The notes: generated by a model not told the origin, from the letters alone. Shown: positions 1 through 9,456, numbered from the stretch's first letter. The stretch is DNA of 59,789 nucleotides from Ruegeria aquimaris (GCF_025751555.1 NZ_JAOWLB010000025.1:1-59789), one strand, 5' to 3'. Translations and numbers: made by a program.

Positions 1-228
1 GTCCGACACGGCCTTCCGAAGCCGCTCATTCTCTTTCTGGAGCCGTTTGAGTTCCTTGAGTTGGTCGGTTCCCATACCGCCATACTGCTTGCGCCAGCGG
101 TAATAGGTCTGCTCAGTAATGCGCACTTCGCGGATCGCATCCACGCGCTGCATCCCCTGGCCGACAAGCACATCAACCTGCCGCAACTTCTGAACTATTT
201 CCTCGGGCTTGTGCCGCTTGTTTGCCAT
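1..228 (-). mobile_element. IS3-family transposase OrfA, partial (N-terminal 76 residues)
   Basis: Reading on the minus strand from an ATG at 228 gives 76 codons with no stop up to the window edge. The product starts MANKRHKPEEIVQKLRQ, carries a helix-turn-helix region ending in the segment TEQTYYRWRKQYGGMG, and continues into a leucine-zipper-like stretch (LKELKRLQKENERL). This is the layout of OrfA of IS3-family elements, which binds the IS ends and is fused to OrfB by frameshifting. A Shine-Dalgarno GGAGG lies about 8 bases upstream. The IS end should lie roughly between 245 and 275; I could not identify the terminal inverted repeat. OrfB would lie outside the window. The family call is confident. 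Confidence 0.88.
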
Positions 229-263
229 TCTCTGTCCTCCGTTCCCTATACATAACGGTGGAC

Positions 264-575
264 CTAGGCAGCTGGGGCATTCCAGCCCGGCTGGAAAGCG
301 GTGCGGACGAACCGGTTTACACGCTCGAACAGAAGGGGCGCCTGACCTATCTGGCGGTTTGTACCGGCTGCCACGCCTATGACGGCGTGCTACATGGCCC
401 GTCGATGCAATCGATCCAGGCGCTTTATGATGGCGACAAGTCTGGCATGGTCGCCTATATCAACAACCCGGAACGCAAGCGTGAGGATTTCCCCGAAATG
501 CCGCCCCAGAGCTATCTGGGAGCGGAGACCCTGGATGCCATTGCGCAATACATCCTCGAAGACCTCGGGAAGTAG
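264..575 (+). pseudogene. C-terminal fragment of a class I cytochrome c, truncated by an IS
   Basis: The open frame (about 100 residues up to the stop at 573-575) holds a heme-c attachment motif CTGCH at 360-374 and a possible distal methionine in MPPQSYLG, followed by a C-terminal helix (ETLDAIAQYILEDLGK). These are marks of a class I c-type cytochrome domain. No export signal or proper 5' end is present: upstream the frame runs into IS3-type sequence (OrfA start at 228), so the start at 222 belongs to the element. I infer that the IS inserted into a cytochrome gene, or a cytochrome domain of a larger enzyme, and that the 5' part lies beyond the IS. The exact break point is uncertain by some 20 bases. 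Confidence 0.7.
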
Positions 576-897
576 GGCGGTCTAAAACGGCAGGGCATCC
601 GAAGACTGCCGAAGCCGGCAAAAGGCAATCCTATTCTGCCCGACCTGTCCGTCGGGCACCTCTGCTGGGCCTCGCCATAGGTGAGGTCCATACCGATCGA
701 GAGCGGTATGACGCCCCGGTTGCTTGGTGCTGCATTTGCTGCAACGGTTCAACAATCAAGCGCTTGCTTGAACCAACCGGGAATACCTCACCGGCTGACG
801 CTGGCAAACTTCTATCCCGATCTGGAAAGATCAGACGTGGCCGCCAAACCAGAACAAGTCGATCCCTGAAGAAGTTGTGCGTATTGGGCGCTCCTTT

Positions 898-955
898 GGA
901 ATGTAGAATGCCAACGATTTGCTCTTCGTTGAAACGGCGCTGCTTCAGCGCTTGT
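898..955 (-). mobile_element. IS3-family OrfA remnant (about 19 codons)
   Basis: On the minus strand the bases encode ALKQRRFNEEQIVGIL. The stretch RRFNEEQIVGIL matches the N-terminus typical of IS3-family OrfA proteins (KRRFxEEQIIGxL), but the similarity ends abruptly on both sides. It differs from the OrfA at 1-228, so it comes from another element. The rest of 576-1019 shows no gene I can support; the 155-residue minus-strand frame there is otherwise not protein-like. Confidence 0.5.
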
Positions 956-1019
956 CGCCTCAAATGAAGAGCACGCTGACCTGGAAGCAAGGCTTTTTGA
1001 GTAGAACATAGAAGTGGCT

Positions 1020-2894
1020 CTACGACAGCAGGTCGAACACCTCGCTGCCGATTTGCAGGTTGATCGCTGACTGCCCCTGACCATCGACCAGCGCCCACAT
1101 GATCTGACCGGTGGGGCGATAGATCACGAAAGCCTCCTGCACCGCATCGTCGCCCGCGCGTTCGCCCTCGGCGTTCTGGGTATGGGCGAAGTTGACCTGG
1201 AAATCGGCACGGGTGGCGGTCGTGTTGCCGAACAGGAGCACGTCCCCCTCGGCAGAACTGTAATCCTGCACCCAGTCCGAGCCATGTCCTTCGACACCGA
1301 CATGGAAGAACTTGTCCGCCCCGTCGCCGCCGTTGATCCGGTCATGGCCGAAGCCGCCATTGACGAAGTCATTCCCGGCGCCGCCGAACACGAGGTCACT
1401 GAACGCAGAACCGGTGATGACGTCGTCACCGTCCTGACCCTGGATTTCATCGACGCCAAAGCCGCCCGCAATGGTATCGTTGCCGCCCTGGCCAAAGACC
1501 TGGTCATTGCCCGCGCCCGCATCGACGCTGTCATTGCCCTCACCTGCAAAGATCACGTCGCGCAGATCGCCCTCGGACGGGCCGCCGATGATGATGTCAT
1601 CGCCATCGCCGCCGTTGAGCGTATCGGCGCCCAGACCACCATCCATGCTGTCATTGCCTGCCTCGCCCAAGAGCCGGTCGTTGCCGTCGAGGCCTGTGAT
1701 CGTATCGTCGCCGGAGCCGCCCTGCAGCACATCCGCCTCGGGCGTGCCGGTCAGCGACCTGCCCGCCGAACCGCCATCCGCCAGAGCCGTCATCTCGGCC
1801 AGCGTCAGGCTGCGATCGGCGAACTGAAAGGATTCGAACCCGGTGGCTTGATCGCTGCCCTGCGACGAGACGATGGTGAACGTGTCGCCAGAGCGGGTGA
1901 CCGTAACGTCATCGACATCGACGTCGAACCCGACCGTGTCGGTCCCCTCGCCGCCATCCATCGTGTCGTCGCCCAGACCGCCGGAGAGGCGGTCATTTCC
2001 AGCCCCACCGTTCAGTTGGTTGTCGCCGTCCGATCCGATAACGATATCGTTGCCAAAACCGCCGGCCGCGTTCTCGATCACGGCGCCGAACGCGATGGCC
2101 ACGTCCTCGTATGAGCCGAAACGGGAAAAGCTGCCCGGCATCAGGTTGAGCGCGACCGGACCGGCATGAGTTGAGGCATCGAGCCAGTCTTCGCCCCCGG
2201 CGTCCCAGATTACGTCAACGCCGGCCACGCGGGGGCCGGTGTAGCGGTCGTCTCCGGTATTATAGCCCGGGTTCGCCCCCCACCGATCCTGCAAGGCCAG
2301 GACATCGAACAGGCCCATGCTTTGCGGATCGGTAGAGGTGTCAGGGTTGTCCGTATAGGACATGACCGTGAACTTCCGGTTGTCGTACTCGTCTGGCAGT
2401 GGAGGGTTCACAACATCGCCGGATCTGCTTTCGTCAAACGAGTGTTTCAACCCCAGCGCGTGCCCTAACTCATGCAGGATGAGCCAGTGCCAGCGCGATG
2501 TCAGCTCCAGCGTGTTGTCATAGACGGCGAAACCGTCATAGTTTGCCAATGTGCCATCGGACCATGCGGAATAGCTGTAACCACCGTATCCAACGGTCGT
2601 TCCGGGGATGTCGACTTTGCCGATGTTGATATCGGGATCCGAAGCGCCCGCGACTTCGGTGAACTGTACGTTGAGAAAGGTCTCCAGATGGTCCAGCGCC
2701 AGACGGATCTGGGTCTTTTCCGCCGCATTCAGGAGCTGCCAGCCGCTGAAGGTGCGGGCCAGGTCCGGGGGTTGAACCATCGCTTCGAACTGATAGGTGA
2801 ACGAGTAGGGCAGCTGCGTCGAGGTATTGATCGGCCCTGAAAGCAGCGAAAAGGGGAACTGTAGCCCTTGTAGGATTTCCGTTTCGGTCAGCAC
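1020..2894 (-). CDS. RTX-1: serralysin-like M10 metallopeptidase with RTX repeats
   Basis: 624 residues. Residues 141-151 are HELGHALGLKH, the zinc-binding motif of M10B (serralysin) proteases, and the Met-turn MSY is at 178-180, so a catalytically complete peptidase domain occupies about 30-215. Two blocks of GGxGxDxxx calcium-binding nonapeptides follow (about 270-320 and 385-520). The last ~110 residues are the C-terminal domain shared with seven other genes here. There is no Sec signal, as expected for type I secretion through a C-terminal signal. The start is GTG and no strong Shine-Dalgarno is visible, so the exact start is uncertain. Tandem with RTX-2 upstream on the same strand. Likely a secreted calcium-dependent protease; substrate unknown. 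Confidence 0.9.
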   Translation of the reverse strand: MLTETEILQGLQFPFSLLSGPINTSTQLPYSFTYQFEAMVQPPDLARTFSGWQLLNAAEKTQIRLALDHLETFLNVQFTEVAGASDPDINIGKVDIPGTTVGYGGYSYSAWSDGTLANYDGFAVYDNTLELTSRWHWLILHELGHALGLKHSFDESRSGDVVNPPLPDEYDNRKFTVMSYTDNPDTSTDPQSMGLFDVLALQDRWGANPGYNTGDDRYTGPRVAGVDVIWDAGGEDWLDASTHAGPVALNLMPGSFSRFGSYEDVAIAFGAVIENAAGGFGNDIVIGSDGDNQLNGGAGNDRLSGGLGDDTMDGGEGTDTVGFDVDVDDVTVTRSGDTFTIVSSQGSDQATGFESFQFADRSLTLAEMTALADGGSAGRSLTGTPEADVLQGGSGDDTITGLDGNDRLLGEAGNDSMDGGLGADTLNGGDGDDIIIGGPSEGDLRDVIFAGEGNDSVDAGAGNDQVFGQGGNDTIAGGFGVDEIQGQDGDDVITGSAFSDLVFGGAGNDFVNGGFGHDRINGGDGADKFFHVGVEGHGSDWVQDYSSAEGDVLLFGNTTATRADFQVNFAHTQNAEGERAGDDAVQEAFVIYRPTGQIMWALVDGQGQSAINLQIGSEVFDLLS

Positions 2895-2996
2895 TGGGTT
2901 CTCGTATCGGTTTCTTTGTTGTTTCCGGCGCGCTATTCAATCTTGTGGTCCGGGCTACTGCAGAAAACTGTCACAGGGCGCCAATAGCGCAGTTCG

Positions 2997-4946
2997 CTAT
3001 AGCAGGTCGAACAGATCATCCCCGATCTTGAGATTGATCGAGGACTGCCCCTCGCCATCCACCAAGGCCCACATGATCTGGCCCGTCGGGCGATAGATCA
3101 CAAACGCCTCTTGCACCGCGTCGTCACCGGCGCGTTCGCCTTCGGCATTCTGGGTATGCGCGAAGTTCACCTGGAATTGGTCCGGTCTGGCGGACTCGTT
3201 CCCGAACAGCAGCACGTCACCCTCGGCGGCGTCATAGTCCTGCACCCAGTCCGAGCCATGGCCCTCGACGCCCACATGAAAGAACTTGTCCGCGCCGTCG
3301 CCGCCGTTGATCCGGTCATGGCCGAACCCGCCGTTGACGAAATCGTCACCGGCGCCGCCGAAGACCAGATCCGAGAAGCTCGACCCGGTGATGACGTCAT
3401 CGCCATCCTGGCCCTGGATCTCGTCGACCCCGGCGCCACCCGCGATCGTGTCATTGCCCTCCTGGCCATAAACGAGGTCATTACCGGCGCCCGCGTCGAC
3501 GCTGTCGTTGCCTTCGCCCGCAAAGATCACATCGCGCAAGTCGCCTGTGGCTGGACCGCCGATGAGGATGTCATCGCCGTCGCCGCCATTGAGCGTGTCG
3601 GCGCCAAGGCCGCCGTCGAGACTGTCATTGCCCGTATCGCCCAGCAGCCGGTCATTGCCTGCTTGCCCCTGCAAGACGTCGTCGCCCGCAAGTCCGTAAA
3701 GCGTATCCGCGCCGGCATTCCCGGTCAGTGTATCGTTGTCGGGAGTGCCGGTTTGGTCGATGGGAACAAGGCTGAGACCATTGTCATGGATCCAGACGCC
3801 ATGACCCGAGAAGGCCAGGATTTCGTCAACACCGTCGCCGTCGAAATCAGCCAGCGCCAGGGCTTCGTTGCCGCCACCTATGGTCTGGTCGTCAGGTCCA
3901 GGTGAAAACCTGCCATCCTCTTGGTAAAAGATGCGATGCTTGTTCGGATACTGCATCTGAATCAGCAGGTCCTGATCGCCATCAAGATCGAGATCGGAAA
4001 AGATCAGCCGCGACGCCCAGCCGTTGGGGTCGATTTCACCCGCGAAATCGGCGGGATCGAACCAGTCGGTCGTGCGGTCCGAGAAACTGCCATCGGGTTG
4101 CTGGATCAGGACCTGGATGCCGATCCCTGTGTAAAAAGGATCGGTGTCGGTGGCCAGTGTGACGATATCGGGGCGGTCATCGCCGTTCAGATCGAGCACC
4201 TCGAGATCGACCGTGATCGCCTGATCCAGGGTGGTCTGGTTCGGCAGCGAAGTCATGACAAAACCGAACCCGTTATAGCGGGCGATTTTGTTGGTAAGTC
4301 CGGCCTGAAACCCTTGATCCGCACCAAGGATCAACTCGCCTTTCCCGTCGCCGTCCAGATCGGCTATCGCTGATGCGGTGTAGTCCCGGATGCCAGGCAG
4401 GGGCAGCGCGCCGATTGTGGGGGACCCGTCAGGTTGTACCGTCACGATATAGGCACCGTTCACGCCGAGGTTTCCGACGAAGATATCGGTCAACCCATCA
4501 CCGCTCAGATCGCCCGCAGCGACGGAATGGGTAAAATCCTGCTCGCGCGAGTACTCGGCCGAACGATTGATCCAGCCCCCGGTGCCGTCCGAGATCAGAA
4601 CCGTGTTGACCTGTCCGGGAAAGGGATGGGTATCCAGACCATGATCGGCGACGAAGATGTCGTCCCACCCATCACCGTTCAGATCCTGTACGATCAGTCC
4701 GCGTCCAAAATCGACCTGTAACGGTGTCCCGCCACCGTACCGGGCAGAGACGTCTTCGACGGTACCGTCGGCATGGACCGTGAAGATAGGCATGTCCAGC
4801 CATTCACCGCCGGGAACGGAAAACCGTGTGACGATGATCTCGGGTTGCCCGTCACGATCCAGATCGCTTACCTGGGTCCAACCGGCATAGTTGTAGTCCC
4901 GTTCGAAATAGAGGTCGGCCAGATAGGTGAACATGGATGCCTGCAT
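2997..4946 (-). CDS. RTX-2: FG-GAP/VCBS propeller protein with RTX C-terminus
   Basis: 649 residues. The first ~390 contain at least seven FG-GAP/VCBS-type motifs of the form DLDRDGxPEIIV (for example DLNGDGWDDIFVAD, DLSGDGLTDIFVGN, DFDGDGVDEILAFS), which predicts a calcium-binding beta-propeller like that of integrin alpha chains. RTX nonapeptides then run from about 395 to 540, followed by the shared C-terminal domain ([14 protein letters not shown] and following). No signal peptide, consistent with type I secretion. Two ATGs (4946 and 4934) are possible starts and neither has a clear Shine-Dalgarno. A surface or extracellular binding role is inference; no catalytic motif is visible. It lies 102 bases upstream of RTX-1, possibly co-transcribed. 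Confidence 0.87.
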   Translation of the reverse strand: MQASMFTYLADLYFERDYNYAGWTQVSDLDRDGQPEIIVTRFSVPGGEWLDMPIFTVHADGTVEDVSARYGGGTPLQVDFGRGLIVQDLNGDGWDDIFVADHGLDTHPFPGQVNTVLISDGTGGWINRSAEYSREQDFTHSVAAGDLSGDGLTDIFVGNLGVNGAYIVTVQPDGSPTIGALPLPGIRDYTASAIADLDGDGKGELILGADQGFQAGLTNKIARYNGFGFVMTSLPNQTTLDQAITVDLEVLDLNGDDRPDIVTLATDTDPFYTGIGIQVLIQQPDGSFSDRTTDWFDPADFAGEIDPNGWASRLIFSDLDLDGDQDLLIQMQYPNKHRIFYQEDGRFSPGPDDQTIGGGNEALALADFDGDGVDEILAFSGHGVWIHDNGLSLVPIDQTGTPDNDTLTGNAGADTLYGLAGDDVLQGQAGNDRLLGDTGNDSLDGGLGADTLNGGDGDDILIGGPATGDLRDVIFAGEGNDSVDAGAGNDLVYGQEGNDTIAGGAGVDEIQGQDGDDVITGSSFSDLVFGGAGDDFVNGGFGHDRINGGDGADKFFHVGVEGHGSDWVQDYDAAEGDVLLFGNESARPDQFQVNFAHTQNAEGERAGDDAVQEAFVIYRPTGQIMWALVDGEGQSSINLKIGDDLFDLL

Positions 4947-5020
4947 GTGCTATTCTGATTTCTGAATATTTTTCACGAAAACCAGGCCGCAGGCAACCTT
5001 TGTAAACACGAAAGGTGGTA

Positions 5021-5632
5021 TCAGAGAAACTGCGCCAGAAGGATGCGGAACGTTTGCAGCAGTTCGTCGCGCGTTTTCCGATCTGCCCCGATCTGACCCT
5101 GCATCAGATATCGGAATGCGCCGTCCAAGAGCGCATAGTACAATTCAACGTTATCGGGCTCGGGATGCCCGGCTCTGTCGAAGGCCTGGCGTACAATGTC
5201 GATCAACTTAGCTTCGATCGCGGCAACGGCAGGCCTGAAGGCGTCGTCGAACATGGCCTGAGTGCGAATATCGTACCACAGCCGATGGATCATTTCGTCA
5301 TCAATGATCGACACGACCAGAGCATTGGAGAAATTGTCGATGACCGCTTGGCGCCCTTCGGCCGCGTCCAGTGCGCGAATGATGTTTTCGACGAAAAACT
5401 CCTTGTAGATCGCCACGCAGTGGATGATCAGGTCGGTTTTGTCTGCGAAGTAATAGTGAAGCATGCCCAGCGACACATCGCTTTTCTCGGCAATGTCACG
5501 CAAAGAGGTATTGGCGTAACCCAATTCCTTTAGCGCCTCGATAGCGGAATCCGCGATCTGGCGCTTTCTCTCCAAACGTTTGGCAGACTTGCGGTCAGCG
5601 CGCTCGTCCGGTTTCGCGGGCAGGTCATCCAT
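5021..5632 (-). CDS. TetR/AcrR family transcriptional regulator
   Basis: 203 residues. Residues about 22-70 form the TetR helix-turn-helix (SLRDIAEKSDVSLGMLHYYF), with the conserved glycine/tyrosine pattern of the recognition helix. The rest is an all-helical ligand-binding and dimer domain without a recognisable ligand signature. The N-terminus resembles BetI-type TetR proteins, but no choline genes are near. It is 145 bases downstream of the acyl-CoA ligase on the same strand and could regulate it, in the manner of PsrA/FadR-like regulators of acyl-CoA genes; that link is inference from position only. Confidence 0.85.
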   Translation of the reverse strand: MDDLPAKPDERADRKSAKRLERKRQIADSAIEALKELGYANTSLRDIAEKSDVSLGMLHYYFADKTDLIIHCVAIYKEFFVENIIRALDAAEGRQAVIDNFSNALVVSIIDDEMIHRLWYDIRTQAMFDDAFRPAVAAIEAKLIDIVRQAFDRAGHPEPDNVELYYALLDGAFRYLMQGQIGADRKTRDELLQTFRILLAQFL

Positions 5633-5777
5633 ATCGCTCCAATGTCGCGAAAATGGATGAGTTGCAAGTCATTCAGGTCGTCCCTGATGCTTTGCCCGGC
5701 AAGATCCGAGAAAGCAACTGGCCGACTGTCCGATCTGGCCGCCCCGTTCCACAAGGTCCAGGGCGACCGACGGTTTG

Positions 5778-7406
5778 TCAGGCGTCCCGGTCGATCAGGA
5801 CATTGCCGAATTGCTCGCGTAACTTGTTTTTCAGCATCTTGCCGGTGCCGTTCAGGGGAATGGCATCGGTAAAGACCACCGCATCCGGCACCTGCCACTT
5901 TGCGACCTTGTTCGTGAAATACGAGATGATTTCTTCCTCGCTTGGGCTGGCGCCATCTGCCCGGACAGCGACAATCACCGGACGTTCGTCCCATTTCGGG
6001 TGTTTAGCACCGATGGCCGCCGCCATGGCGATGCCGGGATGCGAGACGGCGATCCCCTCCAGATCGACCGAGGAAATCCATTCGCCACCGGACTTGATGA
6101 TGTCTTTGGTGCGATCACGGATCACCATATAGCCATCTGCGTCGATAGTGGAGACATCGCCGGTGTCGAACCAGCCGTCATCGGTGAGCGCGCTGCTGTC
6201 CTTGCCGAAATAGGTGTCGACGACCCAGTGACCCCGGCATTGCAGCGCGCCTTCGGTCTTGCCGTCATGGGGCACTGGATTACCCTGGTCGTCGACGATG
6301 CGAATGTCGATCCCAAAGGGCGGACGCCCCTGACCGAGGCGCAGCGCGGCCATGGCATCCACCTCCAGATCAAGATGCTTGGCCTTGATCTGGTTGGCGG
6401 TTCCTAGCGGAGATGTTTCGGTCATGCCCCAGGCGTGGATGGTCTCGCAATCGTATGTATCGCGGAACGTGGCAATCATCGACGGCGCGGCCGCCGAGCC
6501 GCCGATCACGTTGCGCTTGAGGCTGGCCATCTTCGACCCTGACTTGGCCGCGGCTGCGAGCAGCATTTGCCAGATTGTCGGTACGCCCAGGGCGAGGGTA
6601 ACCTTGTGATCGTCGATCATCGACAAGAGGCTGTCGCCGTCCAGCCCCGGACCGGGCATGATCAGCTTGGCACCCGTCATCGCGGCGGCGTAGGGGATGC
6701 CCCAGGCATTGGCGTGAAACATCGGAACCACAGGCAAGACCGTCTCGCGCGACGACAGGTTCAGCCCGTCCGGCAGCGAGATCGCGAATGTGTGGAGCAT
6801 CGTCGAACGATGATAGTAAAGCACCCCCTTGGGGTTACCGGTCGTGCCCGAGGTGTAGCACAGCGAACAGGGCATATCCTCGCTGAGGGCGGGCCATTGA
6901 TAGGCGTCGTCGCCCCCCAGGATCAGATCATCGAAGAAGATCGCGCCAGGGACGGCGGCGGCGACCTCGGGGTCATGCGGGCCCATATAGATGAAATGCT
7001 CGATCGTCTTGAGATGGGCGCGCGTGCCGACGATCAGCGGCATGAAGGTCTTGTCGAAGAAGATCGCCTTGTCACCGGCATCGTTGCAGATGAAGATGAA
7101 CTGTTCGGGGAAGAGGCGCGGGTTCAGGGTGTGGCACACCATACCCCCACCTGAAACCGCGAACCAGATCTTCAGGTGCCGATGGTTGTTCCAGGCCAGC
7201 GTGGCAATCCGGTCGCCGTGTTCCAGACCCATCTTGCCGAGCGCCGATGCCAGCTTGCGCGCCGAAGCATCGACCTCGGCCCAGTTGGTTACCGTGATCT
7301 CTCCGGTGGTTTCGCGGCTGACGATCTCGGTGTCGGCATGGTATTTTGCGGCATGCACGATCAGGTCGCTGATCAGCAGCTCTTGTTTCATCATCGATCC
7401 CAGCAT
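5778..7406 (-). CDS. AMP-forming acyl-CoA ligase, DmdB-like
   Basis: 542 residues. The ANL-superfamily phosphate-binding loop YTSGTTGNPKGV is at 184-195, the adenylation motif GWFDTGD follows, and the C-terminal lysine region NGTGKMLKNKL is present, so the enzyme should adenylate a carboxylic acid and transfer it to CoA. The N-terminus (MLGSMM...) and overall character recall methylmercaptopropionate-CoA ligase (DmdB) and medium/long-chain fatty acyl-CoA ligases of roseobacters. DmdB function is not proven by sequence, and DmdA, C and D are not nearby. I chose the ATG at 7406 because GGAG lies 9 bases upstream; the frame is open further up to 7439. The TetR gene follows. Confidence 0.85.
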   Translation of the reverse strand: MLGSMMKQELLISDLIVHAAKYHADTEIVSRETTGEITVTNWAEVDASARKLASALGKMGLEHGDRIATLAWNNHRHLKIWFAVSGGGMVCHTLNPRLFPEQFIFICNDAGDKAIFFDKTFMPLIVGTRAHLKTIEHFIYMGPHDPEVAAAVPGAIFFDDLILGGDDAYQWPALSEDMPCSLCYTSGTTGNPKGVLYYHRSTMLHTFAISLPDGLNLSSRETVLPVVPMFHANAWGIPYAAAMTGAKLIMPGPGLDGDSLLSMIDDHKVTLALGVPTIWQMLLAAAAKSGSKMASLKRNVIGGSAAAPSMIATFRDTYDCETIHAWGMTETSPLGTANQIKAKHLDLEVDAMAALRLGQGRPPFGIDIRIVDDQGNPVPHDGKTEGALQCRGHWVVDTYFGKDSSALTDDGWFDTGDVSTIDADGYMVIRDRTKDIIKSGGEWISSVDLEGIAVSHPGIAMAAAIGAKHPKWDERPVIVAVRADGASPSEEEIISYFTNKVAKWQVPDAVVFTDAIPLNGTGKMLKNKLREQFGNVLIDRDA

Positions 7407-7583
7407 GGGCAAACTCTCCTGAAAATATCCCTGGGACACAGGTCGCCTATTTCGGAGCCGGTTGAAAAGGCGTTACGCTGCGTACATTGCCGGGACCACA
7501 CTGGCGCATTTCGCGCGCGTCAATCGCATTCCGCGTTGTTGGCATGGGTTTGCAATGATCAGGTGGGCAGTGTGCGGCCCTGA

Positions 7584-7616
7584 GTAAAAAAACCGGCGCG
7601 GTGGGCGCGCCGGTTT
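7584..7616 (-). terminator. Rho-independent terminator of tpa
   Basis: An 11-bp perfect stem (7590-7600 with 7606-7616) and a five-base loop are followed on the minus strand by a run of seven T. It sits 51 bases past the stop of the aminotransferase gene and should end its transcript. The rest of 7407-7666 shows no gene. Confidence 0.88.
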
Positions 7617-7666
7617 CCTGAACCACTTTCCGGGTCGCGCAGAGCGACCGCCGGGTCGTTCTTGTC

Positions 7667-9064
7667 TTAGCCGAAGACGCGGGTCAGAGCCGCGTCGACG
7701 GCATTGGTGATGGCGTCGATATCCTCGGCGGTGGCAATCAGCGCGGGCGAGAAACACAGCGTGTTGTTGCGCCCCGGGATCGAGCGGTTGGTCACCCCGA
7801 TGATCACGCCCTGCGCCATGCAGTCGGCCACCACGGCCTGCGCCTGTTTCTCGGTCACCGGTTCCTTGGTCTCGCGATTGGCCACCAGTTCGGCGCCAAG
7901 GAACAGGCCCTTGCCGCGCACATCGCCGATCACGGCGTGCTTTTCCATCAGCGCATGCAGGTTGCCCAGCATCCGCTCGCCCATGGCGGTGCAGTTGCCC
8001 AGCAGGTCCTCATCCTCGATGATGCGCATGTTTTCCAGCGCGGCGGCGGGGCCAGCGGTACAACCGCCAAAGGTCGAGATATCGCGGAAATAGTTCAGCG
8101 GATCGTCGCTGTTGTCCTTGAACATCTCGAACACTTCCTCGGTGGTCACCATGCAGGCGATGGCCGCATAGCCCGAGGCGACGCCCTTGGCCATGGTCAC
8201 GAAGTCGGGCTTGATGCCGTATTGCTGATAGCCAAACCAGGTACCGGTGCGGCCTATGCCACAGACTACCTCGTCGATATGCAAGAGCACGTCGTATTGC
8301 TTGCAGATTTCCTGCACCCGCTCCCAATAGCCTTCGGGCGGGGTGATGACGCCGCCACCGGCGGTCACCGGCTCAAGGCACAGCGCACCGACGGTCTCGG
8401 GGCCCTCGCGCAGGATCACCTCTTCGATCAGGTCGGCGGCGGCGCGTCCGAACTCGGCGCCCGACAGATGACCCAGCCCCAGTTCTTCCTTGCGGTACTC
8501 CATGCAGTGGGGAACCTTGACGAAGTCCGGCGCAAAGGGGCCATACTGCGCGTTGCGCTCGTCCTGGCCGCCCGCCGACATCGCCGCCAGGGTCGAGCCG
8601 TGATAGTCGCGGTCGCGATAGAGGATCTTGGTCTTCTTGCCGCCGTATTTCTTGTGCGCGATCTGGCGCACCATCTTGAACGCCTTCTCGTTCGCCTCGG
8701 AACCCGAGTTGGTGTAATAGACCCGGCTCATCCCCGGCATCTTGGAAATCAGCTTCTCGGCATACAGCGCGCCGGGAATCGAGCCAGCCGAGTTGGCGAA
8801 GTAGCACAGTTTCATCAACTGGTCATAAACCGCCTTGCAGATGGACTCACGGCCATAGCCCACATTCACGGTCCAGACCCCGCCCGAAACCGCGTCGAGA
8901 TGTTCCTTGCCCTTCTGATCCCAGACCCGCATGCCCTTGCCTTCGACGATGATGCGCGGATCGTTGGTTTCAAAGGGTTTGTGCTGAATCAGATGATGCC
9001 AGATATGGGCGCGGTCGGCCTCGACCACGCGACTCAGATCGTTTTCGTTGAACGTGCCGTCCAT
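7667..9064 (-). CDS. tpa: Taurine-pyruvate aminotransferase
   Basis: 465 residues, class III PLP-dependent aminotransferase. Seen in the sequence: the cofactor region NSGSEANEKAFKMVR, the aspartate motif HIDEVVCGIGRTG, and the PLP-lysine segment TMAKGVASGYAA. In taurine degradation Tpa transfers the amino group of taurine to pyruvate, giving sulfoacetaldehyde and alanine in the cytoplasm. The assignment rests on the high family resemblance and on its position divergent to tauABC, an arrangement known in roseobacters. Xsc and Pta, needed for the next steps, are not in the window. The ATG at 9064 is preceded by AGAGGG about 7 bases upstream. Transcription ends at the hairpin at 7584-7616. Confidence 0.88.
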   Translation of the reverse strand: MDGTFNENDLSRVVEADRAHIWHHLIQHKPFETNDPRIIVEGKGMRVWDQKGKEHLDAVSGGVWTVNVGYGRESICKAVYDQLMKLCYFANSAGSIPGALYAEKLISKMPGMSRVYYTNSGSEANEKAFKMVRQIAHKKYGGKKTKILYRDRDYHGSTLAAMSAGGQDERNAQYGPFAPDFVKVPHCMEYRKEELGLGHLSGAEFGRAAADLIEEVILREGPETVGALCLEPVTAGGGVITPPEGYWERVQEICKQYDVLLHIDEVVCGIGRTGTWFGYQQYGIKPDFVTMAKGVASGYAAIACMVTTEEVFEMFKDNSDDPLNYFRDISTFGGCTAGPAAALENMRIIEDEDLLGNCTAMGERMLGNLHALMEKHAVIGDVRGKGLFLGAELVANRETKEPVTEKQAQAVVADCMAQGVIIGVTNRSIPGRNNTLCFSPALIATAEDIDAITNAVDAALTRVFG

Positions 9065-9456
9065 GACGTGCCCTCTTTTTTGCTGTGCGGTTCCGCAGTG
9101 GGATAATACAGAAGAACCCGAGGTGGGCTTCAGAGTCCAGAGACGTCAATTCATGGGCAACCGATAGGGCCAGAATTTTACGTCCCATATATCCAAAAAA
9201 TGACGCTTTCGTAAGGTAAATGGTCGCTCGATTCAGGGCAACGCTCGGAAAACAATAGAAGTTTCCCTATTTCGAAAGTCAAAATCCGGACATTCAAAAG
9301 CTGCGACTCAGTCGTGTGGCCCGAAAAATTCGTTGATTGGATGCGGGTTTTCCATTCGGATCATTGCACGCCAGAGATATCCTTTGGCCGACAAGAGACG
9401 GCAAACCGTCCTGAACCTTTGATCGCCGCGCAACGTGGCAACAGGGAGAAGATAGA
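9065..9456. promoter_or_regulatory. Divergent tpa/tauA regulatory region
   Basis: 392 bases with no open frame I can support separate the divergent tpa and tauA genes, so both promoters must lie here. The centre (9180-9290) is AT-richer than its surroundings. A single CTGGACTC-like element (9133-9140, minus strand) resembles the half-site reported for the MocR-type regulator TauR, but I see no clear direct-repeat partner, and no tauR gene lies in the window. Confidence 0.4.

Noticed and set aside
631-1098. 155-codon minus-strand frame
   Set aside because: Overlaps the end of RTX-1 in another frame; only the short OrfA remnant inside it is meaningful.
9133-9140. TauR half-site
   Set aside because: Only one CTGGAC element seen; direct repeats would be needed. 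Kept as a remark in the tpa/tauA region entry.
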